Both the position numbers and the translations under genes were made by a program. This document shows, in pieces, positions 53,953 to 64,000 of a stretch of 64,000 nucleotides of DNA (its first letter is position 1; each line of letters starts with the position of its first letter). The stretch comes from Nitzschia sp. DOCU1 (lineage: Eukaryota > Bacillariophyta > Bacillariophyceae > Bacillariales > Bacillariaceae): the NCBI GenBank assembly GCA_951394045.1, contig OX595991.1, positions 2,542,001-2,606,000 on the forward strand. Reading direction: 5' to 3'. The notes beneath the pieces were generated by a model, which had not been told where the DNA came from, searched no databases, and saw only the letters and a program-made list of their open reading frames with translations.

Positions 53953-56872
53953 ATGTCACCATCCAGAGGTGTAACGGAACAAGATGAGAACGATTGGTTG
54001 TTCCCAGAATGGGCACGTTTTGCAAGAGAAAAATTACTAGGAAACAATGATGAGCGTGATGGGGTTGACTTCGAGGCCGAAGACGACGGACCTTTTGCGA
54101 AAGAAAAGGCGACAACGATTGCTGCTTGTTTCCTCCTGGACTACGAGGCGGGAAGACCGCCCACCTTGTCGACGAGTTTCCAGCGAATTTCTGACTACCA
54201 ACTGAAATTATATCAGGTTGAGTTCTCAACGTGGTGGCGATGGCTGGGCCTCTACCCTGCCACCGTGTTCATGTTCGTTGCCTACTTTCAAAGTAGGCTT
54301 TGGACTACAATTTTGCATTTTCACGCTGTGGTCATTTTCCTTATTGATCTGTATCTGAGACAAAGACTCTTTGGTAACATGCCGATTACAAATGAGCAGA
54401 GAAAAACGGAGCGGCATGTTTATCGTGCAACCTTTGTCTTCTTGGTTGTTCTCGGAATTCAGAGTTGGATGTGGTTCCTGTTGGCGCACCCTGAAGAACA
54501 TTTTTCTACACTGCTTGCTTCCTTATTCAAGCCCTTGATACTCTTCTACTTGAGCAGAAGGGCCCGAGACGCTCTTGAGGCGCTAATAAAGATCGGAAAG
54601 ATTCTTGCTCGGGTTATCATCATCGAACTATTTTTGATATTGACCTTCGCGGCCGTAGCCTGTCGGTTATACTACGATGACGAGGGATTTTCAAGCCTAG
54701 CTGTATCCTGGCTATCTCTATTTCAACGTAAGTAAAGAAATTGTGTGATTGGATTGTTATTGCGAAGTCCTGCTTCAGCTCACGACAATCCCCATTTTCC
54801 GTATCAGTTTCAACGACGGTTGTTAACCCCAGTCTTTGGATGCCCACGTACTCAAACGGTCGCATCAATGCCATATTTTTCGTGGTTTTCATTGTGGTCT
54901 GTGTCTTTTATCTGCATTCTCTGATCCTCTCCGTCGTATTTCAAGTGTTCATCCAAGCTGCGACTGAAGTCCACCATCGTTCTGCAGTGGATAAGGAAGA
55001 CGCTATCCGCTACGCCTTTTTGGTTTTGTCCGCAACACGGATGGCAAAGCAAACGCCCGGTAAGGTTCACGTCGATATAATTCGAGAAGCTTTGACCAAG
55101 GTTCGACCCCATTACGGGGAGTTGAAGGTAGGTCGTGTTTTTTCGAATGCAAGCCAAACGCATCGCCTATGCCCGCCTAATCGGCTGAAATTTTCCTCTA
55201 TAGCTGAACATTCTCATGGAGTTGGTAGATCCACTGAAAAAGGAATCATTGGACTACAGCACATTTCGAACTACGATTCGGGAAGCTTTGAATTCTTCTA
55301 TTCGTTCCTCTCGCAACACATCGATTTTCAGCAGCGCCGTCGAAATGCTATCCGTTGTGGTTACCATTGTCAATTTTCTTTTTGTCACATTGCTTACATC
55401 TCAGTTTCAAGCAAAATGGTTCATTACCAGCGTTGTGGCGGTTGGATCTCTTATCACACTCTTTTGCATCCTTGAACTCGCCATGCGCTGCAATATCTGC
55501 ACAATGACATACTATCCGATGACGAGGCTAATCGCCGTCTTCGATAGCTTTGCTGCGGCTGGAGCAGTCGTCTCTTGTTACGGAATTTGTGCCTACTTTT
55601 TTGCTGGCAACGACGAAAATGCCCTTGACTATCTTTTTACCGGCAGGGCAATCGACATGATCCGCACCATGCGCTTCTTCCCGATGTTTCGGGATGTGGT
55701 GGAACGATCCGTCAACGTACTCCCTGCACTCGAAGGACCGGTCTTTCTTGTCCTGACGACCGTTCATGTGTTTGTTTACTTTGGTATGGCTCTTTGGGGA
55801 GGTCAAGTGGATGTCGATGACATGAGTCAGAACGAAAACTTAGAAGCCCTCTACTATCTAAACAATTTCAATTCATACTCCGAGGGGCTGGTGACAATTT
55901 TCAACGTGTTGGTGATCAACGACTGGCATCAAATTGCGAAGGTGTTCCTGTATGCCGATCGGAATTCCCAGGCATATGTTGTATACCCATACTTTGTTGT
56001 GGTCGTGCTCATCGCCGTTTGCATCATGCTCAACGTCATCACAGCGTTCTTCGTCGAGAGTAAGTATTGGGAAGCGTTTCAACATCGATTGATAACCTGT
56101 TGCTTTACTAATATCCATGCGCAGCTTTTGTTACCCGGTTGAACAAAGATGACATGGAAAACAGTGGTGTCATTACACTTCAGAAGGCACCGGCTGAGTT
56201 CAGCGTAATGACTCCAAAGCGACCAAGCATGCCACGAATACTGAGCAGGCAGTTGTCGTGGCCATCTTTCATGGGAGAGGATACCGTACCACCAATACGA
56301 GCCAACGGAGAATCGGCAAGCTCGGATTCTGGTGAAGTGGTTCAATTTGATGTTTTCGAGCGACAGGGCTTTGATAGAATTATGCAAACAATGGGGAATA
56401 GCACTAGCGATCAAGAAGAAATCGCAAAATGCATCTGCGAAACTCTTCAGACTGTTTCCTCCCTATCGTGTGATCGGTACGTACTGCACTTGGGTGTATC
56501 GAAATCTGCCGTTTTGATATACCCCAGCACACATAAACTCATGCCGTTCTCACGTTACACAGGAACGAAGCTGAGTTTTTGGTATGCTGTCAACCTAGTA
56601 TGAGCCAGTTCCATACGCAACGATTCCGAGAAACTGTGTCCGAGTTCTTTGATGACTACTCTTTGCATAGCTTCGTTGGCGACCTGACGAATGAATTGGC
56701 CAGCAGAGTGACGGCAGACAATAATATTACGGAACAGCCATCCACACGATTGATACGACAATATCTGCACCCGTCGCAGGCATCCGTCATGCTGGATCTT
56801 CAGGTCATGACACTTCCGCACGTCCCGAACCTATTCCTCTTTATTGCACGTCGCAGAAGTAATGCTCAGTAA
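53953..56872 (+). CDS. TPC: Two-pore channel (TPC-type cation channel), paralogue 2
   Basis: Five exons join in phase (53953-54727, 54808-55127, 55204-56059, 56125-56476, 56563-56872), giving 870 residues. Introns are 80, 76, 65 and 86 nt. The first three sit at the same protein positions and phases as in paralogue 1, and exon 3 is 856 nt in both. The fourth, within the C-terminal tail, is absent from paralogue 1. The domain I filter after splicing is LSTTVVNPSLWMPTY; domain II has GLVTIFNVLVINDWHQIAKVF. S4 of domain II reads MIRTMRFFPMFRDVVER. The N-terminal region is about 260 residues shorter than in paralogue 1. A tandem inverted duplication followed by divergence is the simplest history. 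Confidence 0.87.
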
Positions 56873-57024
56873 AACGCGGCTATTTTCAGGATTGAAGTAC
56901 GGCACGGTTCATGCTTCTGTTGCCAAGGGACTATAGCTAGCTGTGACCCAATCAATGGTGCGATTGTACACTTCATGGTGGGCAAGTATAATCTTCTACT
57001 AAAAGAATAAAAAGACCAACTAAG

Positions 57025-58371
57025 CTACAGTTGTCGAAGATGCGCGCTGGCTCTCAACTCGTCGACTACCGCTTTGCGCTTGGATCGCGTATGGAAGATG
57101 CCATCTAGAAGTGACCCCACGCTGCTCGAGATGGATGAAACACTGAGAGGAGCAATGTCGACCACGGACAATGGCGAAGGCTTTGAACTAACAGTGACAA
57201 TGGCTGTCTCAGTCTCTTCAAAGAAACCACGTTCAATGGATTGCAACAACGCCTGTCGTTTCTTGCGCGACGAAAAGTGGCTGTGGAGTTGTGAAGTGAA
57301 GGAATCACTGGATGCAATAACATCGTCCTCGACGTGGCTGCTGTTGGAAGAGGAATCGTCTTCTGTGCTGTCCGAGTACTGGCTGGAAGCAAGGGAAGGG
57401 ACATCTTGTTCATCGGATCCTTTGGTAGCACTGACACCCCCTTGCGCTGAGAAGTATTGCCGTAGCTGGCTGGCCAGAGCATTTCCGTTTGGTTTTTCAT
57501 AAACCTTTCGTCGTCGTTCCATGGCAGCTTCATTGTAAACCAAGTTTTCAATGTCAGACAAGAGAGCCGCCTTGCTGGAACGGAGGAAGAAAATGTCTTT
57601 CAAGCGATCAACTACCCCAGCGGCGGTTTCGCTCACTGGTGACAGTGCTGTCGACTCTTCCTCTTCTTCGTGTTGACTAGTGGAGGACTTTGCTTCTGCG
57701 ACAGGTGAATGCTCTTGATACAAGTACGAATGAGCTGCAGCTGCATCCTGCAACGCCGCGCGATGAGCATCATCAGCACAACCGATACTGAAGCAGCTGT
57801 AAACATCCCTAATCGCGTCTTCATCAAAAACATCTTCGTTCCATTGAAGAGTCTGCTCTTCCAAAACAGCCGCGATCGAGTCCATTTTGTGTTCTCTTCT
57901 CGCATTGCCTCCTTCCTTTGTTTTTCCCTCGAGCCCCCGAGGTTCGTGTTTCCCAGAGTCCAAGTCCTCTTGAGTGATTAACCCTCTCATCATCTTCTTG
58001 GCAGTGACAATGCATCGGCTTCGAATGGCTAGATACTCCTCAGGTTGGATCCATGTCGCGAACACTTCCTCTTCACTCAGATCATTCAAGTGAGGTATCC
58101 TCCTGTTGTGCACAACCTTGTTGAATTTCACTCTTCGTTTCCGCCGTCTCGACTTGGGGCTCAACATGGGAGAGTTACCATTATCGCTTTTCTTTGATTT
58201 CTTATTGTTATTGTTCACAGTCGGACTGACGACTGGATTCGGAGACGTAAATCCACAAACATCAATCGATAGTTTTGGCTTGACGAGCTGTTGCTCTGGT
58301 GTTTTGGGAGTTGGCGGGGGTAACGGAGGCGACTCGGAAACGGTCGGAGGTTCTGGTATCGCTGGGATCAT
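57025..58371 (-). CDS. RGLE-family protein, 448 aa, with C-terminal repeats
   Basis: This is the longest member. A Pro-rich start (1-30) and basic stretch lead to RRVKF (79-83), Trp107 in ATWIQPEEY, a Met-rich helix, PRGLEGKTKEG (RGLE 145-148), AVLEEQ (168-173) and a DEDAIRDVY match. Beyond the family core, about 240 residues hold three degenerate repeats of a basic helix: KDIFFLRSSKAALLSDIENL, then HFSSRKKRQALLQSIERGF, then GIFHTRSKRKAVVDELRAS, separated by Ser/Asp/Glu-rich linkers. The basic tracts could serve nuclear import or membrane or nucleic-acid contact; that is inference. It converges with the second channel gene, 152 nt apart. Confidence 0.75.
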   Translation of the reverse strand: MIPAIPEPPTVSESPPLPPPTPKTPEQQLVKPKLSIDVCGFTSPNPVVSPTVNNNNKKSKKSDNGNSPMLSPKSRRRKRRVKFNKVVHNRRIPHLNDLSEEEVFATWIQPEEYLAIRSRCIVTAKKMMRGLITQEDLDSGKHEPRGLEGKTKEGGNARREHKMDSIAAVLEEQTLQWNEDVFDEDAIRDVYSCFSIGCADDAHRAALQDAAAAHSYLYQEHSPVAEAKSSTSQHEEEEESTALSPVSETAAGVVDRLKDIFFLRSSKAALLSDIENLVYNEAAMERRRKVYEKPNGNALASQLRQYFSAQGGVSATKGSDEQDVPSLASSQYSDSTEDDSSSNSSHVEDDVIASSDSFTSQLHSHFSSRKKRQALLQSIERGFFEETETAIVTVSSKPSPLSVVDIAPLSVSSISSSVGSLLDGIFHTRSKRKAVVDELRASAHLRQL

Positions 58372-59890
58372 TGTACTACTACTTCGACGCTACGGAGGCA
58401 ATAAATGGATTGTATGTTGTTGTCTTCACCTTGGATAGCAGGAATGATGTGCTAACTACTACAGTGCTCTGATAAATGAAAACTCGCGTAGATGGGTAGA
58501 AATCCGTAAAATAGTGCAAAAAGACTCGCACGGAAGATTTGGAGAGTTTGCCATTCCGAAGATTGGAACGCGCGGTACTCTGTGGTGAAGCGTTCTCATA
58601 CCGGTAGTTCCCTGCGAGAGGGCATCCTCCCGGTGGTTGTTAAAAGTGCCAATCACGAACAGAATTGTGCCCATAACAATGCTTCCCCTTTGTGACCCAT
58701 CATAAGTAAAAGTGAAAGGCGACGGTCATCGCGTGTTTTTGATAATTCGATCCCCATTCCCTGCGAAACATTTTTTAGTGAACGATGACCGTTAGCTCTT
58801 GCCACGAGAGCAAACGAACTTCAACATTCGGATAGGCTATAGATTCGGTCTTGAGTTCATCTTGAAACACTACTTGGGCAATAGTAAAATGAGATGCTAA
58901 GGACTAGGGACTATTGATATTTCTTATCAGAAGGGTCATTGAGATTGAATTGACACTTTCTGACATTGAGCGTTGTTAACAAGCTGATACACGTACAATT
59001 CCATGGATAGCTACCTCTCTCTAGCTAGCAGAGAGTCCCTTCTCTCTGCTATGATACAAGTAGATTGGTGATCAACAAAAACTAGAAAAAGTATTGAGCC
59101 TCAAGTTGACGGAAGTGATACATTCGCTTCGATCGTCAAGGTAGATGCTAACTGGATAGCGGGTACTCATTCAGCATACACTCCTTTCTCGACAACAGCA
59201 AGAAGACGAAGAACAACAAGAAATCCTCGTGGTGGTCGTGGTCCTCATCATCCTCGAATCATCGCACCAGCAACGACGAGGGACAGCATGACTTTTCACC
59301 ACCTCCGGCGCTACTACTTGTAGACCGGACGCTCTTCGATCATCGTACTACGATAGTTGGTATGATTTGGACGTCGCTTTTCTATTTCGACTGCTCTAAG
59401 AAGAAGTTAGCAAGAACTGTTGGTGGGTAGAACTTCTTCTCGTACCAATGTGCTAAGAATGGTACCAGGTACTAGAGTAGTACGGCAGTAGAAGAAGTCG
59501 CTTCTGCGGCGATACATAGTACTAATACGACCGTTCTCCAAGAGGAATCTTCCCCCAGTCGGCAAGAAGAAACTACTTCGCAGAGTAGGAGCCAGCAGTC
59601 ACCAGCGCCAGTCGGTGCTAGTAAATGTTACAACTACTAGCTAGTAGTAGCAGGCTCCTCCGTGGCTGACTATCAGAGTCGAAGTTCCAGAAACCAAACA
59701 CCTGTTAGCACAGGCTGAAGAACTTGTGAAGCGATGATTTTGGTTTCCCTTAGTATTGCAGTAGAGTGAAAGATCTACCTTGTACGCCGACGACGACAAC
59801 GGTCTTTTGCCCAACTAACAAGCTAGCTTCCTAGAGAGTACATAGTTGCTTGATCCAAGTAGTGCAAAAACCTCGCCGTTTCGGATTCAT
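58372..59890. other. Intergenic, nothing recognised
   Basis: This 1.5 kb spacer holds CTAGTA/TAGTAG-rich DNA near 59010-59060, 59440-59480 and 59615-59655. No gene or long repeat is seen. Confidence 0.5.
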
Positions 59891-62786
59891 TTATCCCCGA
59901 TAATAGAAGCTTTTTGCAGCGTTGACTGCGATTTCGTTTGATCTCCCGATGACGGGATCATCCCTAGCCCAGGCGATTTGTGATTTGTGGCAGAACCTGA
60001 CCTTCAGATCCTTTGCGACCCGATCAGCTCGATTCCCCAATGATGGAGTCTGGAACATCTGCTTCGTCACGCGATAGTATATATTCGAAAGGGGATGTAG
60101 GAGATCAGTGTTTACTCTCCATTGGGGTTCGGGGCCGTCGTAGACAAAATCCTTCCCATCTTCGTGGACACCCCATCGCAGTAGCGCCTCCGAATCGGAC
60201 AGAAGCTCCCAGACGAAGTTTGAATCAAGTATGATGTCCACTTCTACCGCATAATCTCTCAATGTCGGGTCTGACGCCAATAGTTCCACAATCAGTCGGA
60301 GCGCACTACGGCAACCGAACAATGTGCAACGATTTCTTGACGGTCGAAGGTCTGGATAGAGCGATAGTATTATCCCACCGGAGCCAATTGCCGCGTTTGT
60401 CTCTGCCGGGACTAGTTTACCAGGAATGCAATCCTCTGCGACGCGCTTCAGCAAGATGTCGGCCTTTTTGGTTCCGACCAGCTGCGGAAAATATAGGAGA
60501 ATCGCACCTGACTTTGAAGCCCCTCGCATCTCTTGCTTTCCGGAAGGATAGACTGCACTTGACACAAAGACTGTCGAATAGACGGGGGCTGCATTGACTT
60601 CTTTCGTGCCCTGGTTTGATTGGGGACCGTGATGTAAGTTTGACTCAAGCAGCAGGGACGAAAGTGATGGCATTGAATCGTCTTGATCTGGGATGTCGTC
60701 CTGGGCATTCGGTGCGGGTGTGGATGGGTCCGGAACAATAGGTATATCTGGGAGCATGCCATAAGCGTAGGTTCGCCCGTTGTATTCCCTTCCGGTCTTG
60801 AGGATGTTATACATGTTAGCTTGGCTGGTCCCCGTGGCTGATGCGGCCGTCACCACATCAGGGTACTCGTGCACAGTGTTACCATCGACCACTTCTAGAA
60901 CAGGACGCTTCCGTCGAGTAAGCACCTGCCTCTTTTTGTCGTCCCCTGTCCCCACATCACTATTCCGTTGTCGCGATGAAAAGGCATCCTCGAACGTTGT
61001 GTCGCGTAGCTGTAGCATGCTAACTCGCCGCATGAGCGTAGCCTTGTTGGCTACAAGCAATGACGGATTGTTTTGCACAACTCTAGAGACGGTTTCGAAA
61101 TCACCACGCGCGGCATCCTCAAGAATGCTGAGCTTTGGCTGCAGAGACGTGGCAACGCTTTGCATCAATACACGCGGGCACGATACTACCATTTCTTTCA
61201 CCGCTGTTTCATTCAAGCCCAGCCTCTCTTTCAGAAACTCAATTTTCGGCTCCAAATTCGTCACCCATTTGCTCGTAAGAATATGTGGAACCACCGAAAT
61301 GGCATCCCGCAGTTCTTCTCTTGACAAACCACATTTGAAGCGCAGCCCTTGGACGCAGGGCTTGAGACTCTTCTCCAGGGACAACGCAAGGATCGATGGG
61401 CGCGCAACGACCACAGTGCTCAGAGTTTTGTTAGTAAGTCCTACTTCTTTCACCAAATAATCGACTTTTGGTCCCAAATTTTTCTCTAAGCTATACTCAG
61501 GAAGAGACGGAACTGCCTGGAGAACCTTTTCGATGTCGTGCTGCGATAGCTTTACTGCGGGTGAATGGTGTTGAATTAGCATGCGGCGTGGCAAATAGGC
61601 TAATTTTGCTGAAAGGAAACTTACATCGATTTCTCAAGAAATTCGCTTGTAGGGCAATCTTTGTCGTCGACACTCCGAGAATAGATGGATTTCGAAGGAC
61701 GAGCCACTTCAAAGAGTTAGACGAAAGTCCCAAATTCGATTGGAGCGCGTTCGCATGCGATTTCAACACGTCGACGCTGTAACCCGAAAGCCGTGAATGA
61801 GTCTTCATCATATATATGACTTCAGGAGGCGTAATTTGAAATCTCGAGCGCAAAAAGAGGACAGCATCGCTCTTGAGCGAGAACAGTTCCGTCGTGAAAG
61901 TTCGCTGCAGTTCGCACGATATCAGGCTGGAAGAGAAAGCCTGGAGAACAAGGGTACATTGTTCCCATGAAACTCCAAGGGAATAAAGATGCGCAAACGT
62001 AGCAGAATCTTGAGCACATTCCCCATCTAACCATTGACCCAAGCGATTTCTTGCAGCATTCAATTGATCTACAGTGATCTTGAGACCAAGAACAAAATAG
62101 GGAATTGGCGGTTTGTCCTTCAGCGCAGTTGTCGGGTCGATCGACAGCAGATGGGGCAGAGAGATAACAGCGGCGTGAAGTTGAGCCTCCGAGAATGCCG
62201 CCCCGTACCCTTCCGAAAATACCTTTGGGACGTCGAGTATTGTTCCAGGTTCTTTCAAAGGTGGCAGCGGCGCTTGCAAGAACTGGATACGTTCGCACAC
62301 CAGATCGTGTTCTTCCTGAGGAAAGTACGAAAGGAACGGTTTGCCGAGTTTAACACTCAAAGCCTCAATAACCTTCTTTAGCTGGCCTGCTTGAGCCCCC
62401 AAGGACGAGGATACTACCGTCGACGGAAACACCTCGGTCGGGTCCGATGGATAGGCGTGGGGTTCCACCAAACCAAGGCCTGCAGCCTCTGAAAAGTTCG
62501 GAAAGTAATTTGACGCGACCCGTCTTGCCTTTGGGTACCTGTCCTCAGCTTGATCCAAGAACAAAAAGCTTTCAAGAATTGTCGAGTAGCAGCCACGTTC
62601 ATCGTATCTGGCCACAACGTGACGGTGGAAGTTGGGAGAATAAAAAATGACTTCTTGTTTGGATGTTTCAACGCCAGTGAGTGCCTGTTGAGGGAGGTTG
62701 TTCTTTCCAGTCAAAGGAAATGAATACGCGGGTGCAACAAAGAGAGTCAAAACGAGGATACATCGAAAAGAGAGGTCCAGAACCAT
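59891..62786 (-). CDS. Plastid-targeted mTERF protein with NUMOD-like and RNase H-like domains
   Basis: Two exons join in phase (61625-62786 and 59891-61554; intron 70 nt), giving 941 residues. The N terminus is a signal peptide ending AYSFPL, the Ser-Phe form used for plastid import in diatoms. About 20 to 600 are mostly helical mTERF repeats (for example ITPPEVIYMMKTHSRL, LKWLVLRNPSILG, LSTVVVARPSILALS), which in organelles bind DNA or RNA. After a basic linker comes a NUMOD1-like module (VHEYPDVVTAASATGTS, then NGRTYAYG). The C-terminal 190 residues resemble RNase H: VFVSSAVYP, SALRLIVELLASD, DIILDSNFVWELL and NEIAVNAAKSF. The first and last catalytic Asp positions appear to be Ser and Val, so it is probably inactive as a nuclease. 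ATG 62786 is chosen; the codon at 62816 is TTG. Confidence 0.75.
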
Positions 62787-63521
62787 AGCGTCGCGCTGCC
62801 TCCCCCGATCGACCAATAGGCTTCAATTTGAGTCGAGATTAACCATCGCTGCAAAGTGAACCACAAGGCAACAGCAACGTGGGAGAGCCACCAACCGTTC
62901 GTTTGTCGCAATCCTTGCAGCACCTCAAACAGACTCCACTCTCTAGTAAACAGCTCTGGAAGAGCTCATGATAATACTTTTTCGCCGTCGGCTTTCGCTG
63001 CCGCCGAAAGATATCATCATACTGAAATACGTACGTAATGGCATTATTTTGGTATCTTGTAGCAATCGAATGAGAATCTTGCATACGTCATTCACCCAGA
63101 TTCTAAGGAATTCCCTCCAACGCGCGCCGGATCCCCCACTCCCTGATGCTCACATAACAATGACACGAAACTAATAAAATTGTGATCAATTCCGACGCAA
63201 AGTCTCGCTGATTAGAGGCTCGACACTTCCAAGACCAGCATACCGGTAGATGGGCCGCCGCAAGCGACCAGCAATAATTCATAGACAAGGAAAGACAAAA
63301 ACTTGCTACTCTGTTCACGGACTAGTACTACGACGGGGTTGAGTACTCTAATGTCGATAGTCGTCGAAACGAGAACCATCTTGCAAGCATCATCATCGTG
63401 CAATATGGTCGACTCATCCGCCTGGGGCACCATGAATGCTTCGTGGAGCGGAATGGGACTATTCCAAGGGAGTTTTGAGGATCTACCGTGTAGTAGTAGA
63501 GGCGGCATGCATGTTTGAATT
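62787..63521. other. Intergenic, nothing recognised
   Basis: This spacer lies upstream of the mTERF gene and downstream of the partial gene at the right edge, both on the minus strand. No gene is evident. Confidence 0.5.
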
Positions 63522-64000
63522 CTACGGTACATTGTTGCAGCACAAAATCAACGGTTTCGAGGTACTCCTTGTCTGCCCCCTTCTCGAAGCTTGAATGATC
63601 GAATCTAATTCCGCCAGGTCCTCGTAAGCCTTCCCCAGAGGGACCCCCGCAAACTCTGCAATAGTTCGTTTAATGCCCTCAGATGTCTCTTTTCCTTGGT
63701 CAAGGAGCCAAACAAAAGAAGTAGTTTGTGACAGTTCGGCCCACCGTTGGGGGTAGTGGTGAAATCCGTGTAGAAAAGAAAAGAATGCTCGTCGCAACAT
63801 CAGTTTTTCTTGTAAAAAGAGTTGAAGCTGGTTCTTGGACCTGGCGAACTGCTTGTCCAGAGCTTGTAACTCTTTATCGAAGCTCGCAATATCGCCCTGG
63901 ATATCCCGAAGCTGGTTGTCGAGAGTGGGCGGAAGCCCTTGATCGAGAGCGATGTTTCGAAAGGATCCAATTTGCCTTGTCAATTGCTTATTCCGCAACT
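63522..64000 (-). CDS. Unidentified protein, 3' part, cut by window edge
   Basis: About 158 codons are open to the window edge with no credible start, so the gene continues beyond it. The first part is a coiled-coil-like helix rich in Gln, Leu, Lys and Asp (DIASFDKELQALDKQF). It is followed by FHHYPQRWAELSQTTSFVW and a Glu/Lys helix. I do not recognise the family. Composition and absence of stops support a real exon. Confidence 0.5.
   Translation of the reverse strand, partial: LRNKQLTRQIGSFRNIALDQGLPPTLDNQLRDIQGDIASFDKELQALDKQFARSKNQLQLFLQEKLMLRRAFFSFLHGFHHYPQRWAELSQTTSFVWLLDQGKETSEGIKRTIAEFAGVPLGKAYEDLAELDSIIQASRRGQTRSTSKPLILCCNNVP

Noticed and set aside
1..64000. tRNA or rRNA genes
   Set aside because: I looked for B-box-like and cloverleaf-compatible segments by eye and found none I could support; a covariance-model scan would be decisive.
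1..64000. CRISPR arrays or prokaryotic operons
   Set aside because: No regularly spaced repeats were seen, and spliceosomal-type introns show that this is eukaryotic DNA.

Overview
The window looks like nuclear DNA of a diatom, most likely a pennate species close to Phaeodactylum; the genus is my inference. Genes are compact and on both strands. Introns are short (about 65-95 nt, mostly GTAAGT...CAG). Two proteins start with signal peptides ending in plastid-import motifs of the A/S-F type used by algae with secondary plastids. There is an AdoMetDC-spermidine synthase fusion of the kind reported from diatoms. Eukaryotic genes include Iml1/DEPDC5, two-pore channels, Rlp24 and ribosomal protein eS27. 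A 400-N gap and two probable frame breaks in otherwise conserved genes suggest a draft assembly.

Layout. 1-3.9 kb: decayed DNA with two copies of a promoter-like segment and a broken member of the local protein family. 3.9-23 kb: single-copy genes, namely a pyruvyl-transferase/glycosyltransferase fusion, an SGNH hydrolase, a mitochondrial-type carrier, a globin-like protein, the polyamine fusion enzyme, a thylakoid-lumen C-terminal processing protease, a TruA-type pseudouridine synthase, a probably organelle-targeted DUF262-HNH protein resembling bacterial GmrSD restriction enzymes, and a sulfotransferase. 23.5-34.3 kb and 43.6-46 kb: a scattered array of small uncharacterised paralogues, here called the RGLE family. 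35.2-42.4 kb: a seven-exon Iml1/DEPDC5 gene divergent from RLP24. 47-57 kb: a metallo-beta-lactamase-fold hydrolase and two two-pore-channel paralogues pointing away from each other with RPS27 between them. 57-58.4 kb: a larger RGLE-family member. 59.9-62.8 kb: a plastid-targeted mTERF protein with a NUMOD-like module and a degenerate RNase H-like domain. The right edge cuts an unidentified gene.

The most novel content is the RGLE family: nine members plus one broken copy. All intact cores share a V-x-F site, often in RVxF form, then an invariant Trp, an RGLE box and a (A/S)VLxEQ box. The V-x-F site resembles a protein phosphatase 1 docking motif, which suggests a set of phosphatase adaptors; that role is inferred only from sequence. 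The DUF262-HNH gene and the mTERF/NUMOD/RNase H fusion are the next most unusual items.
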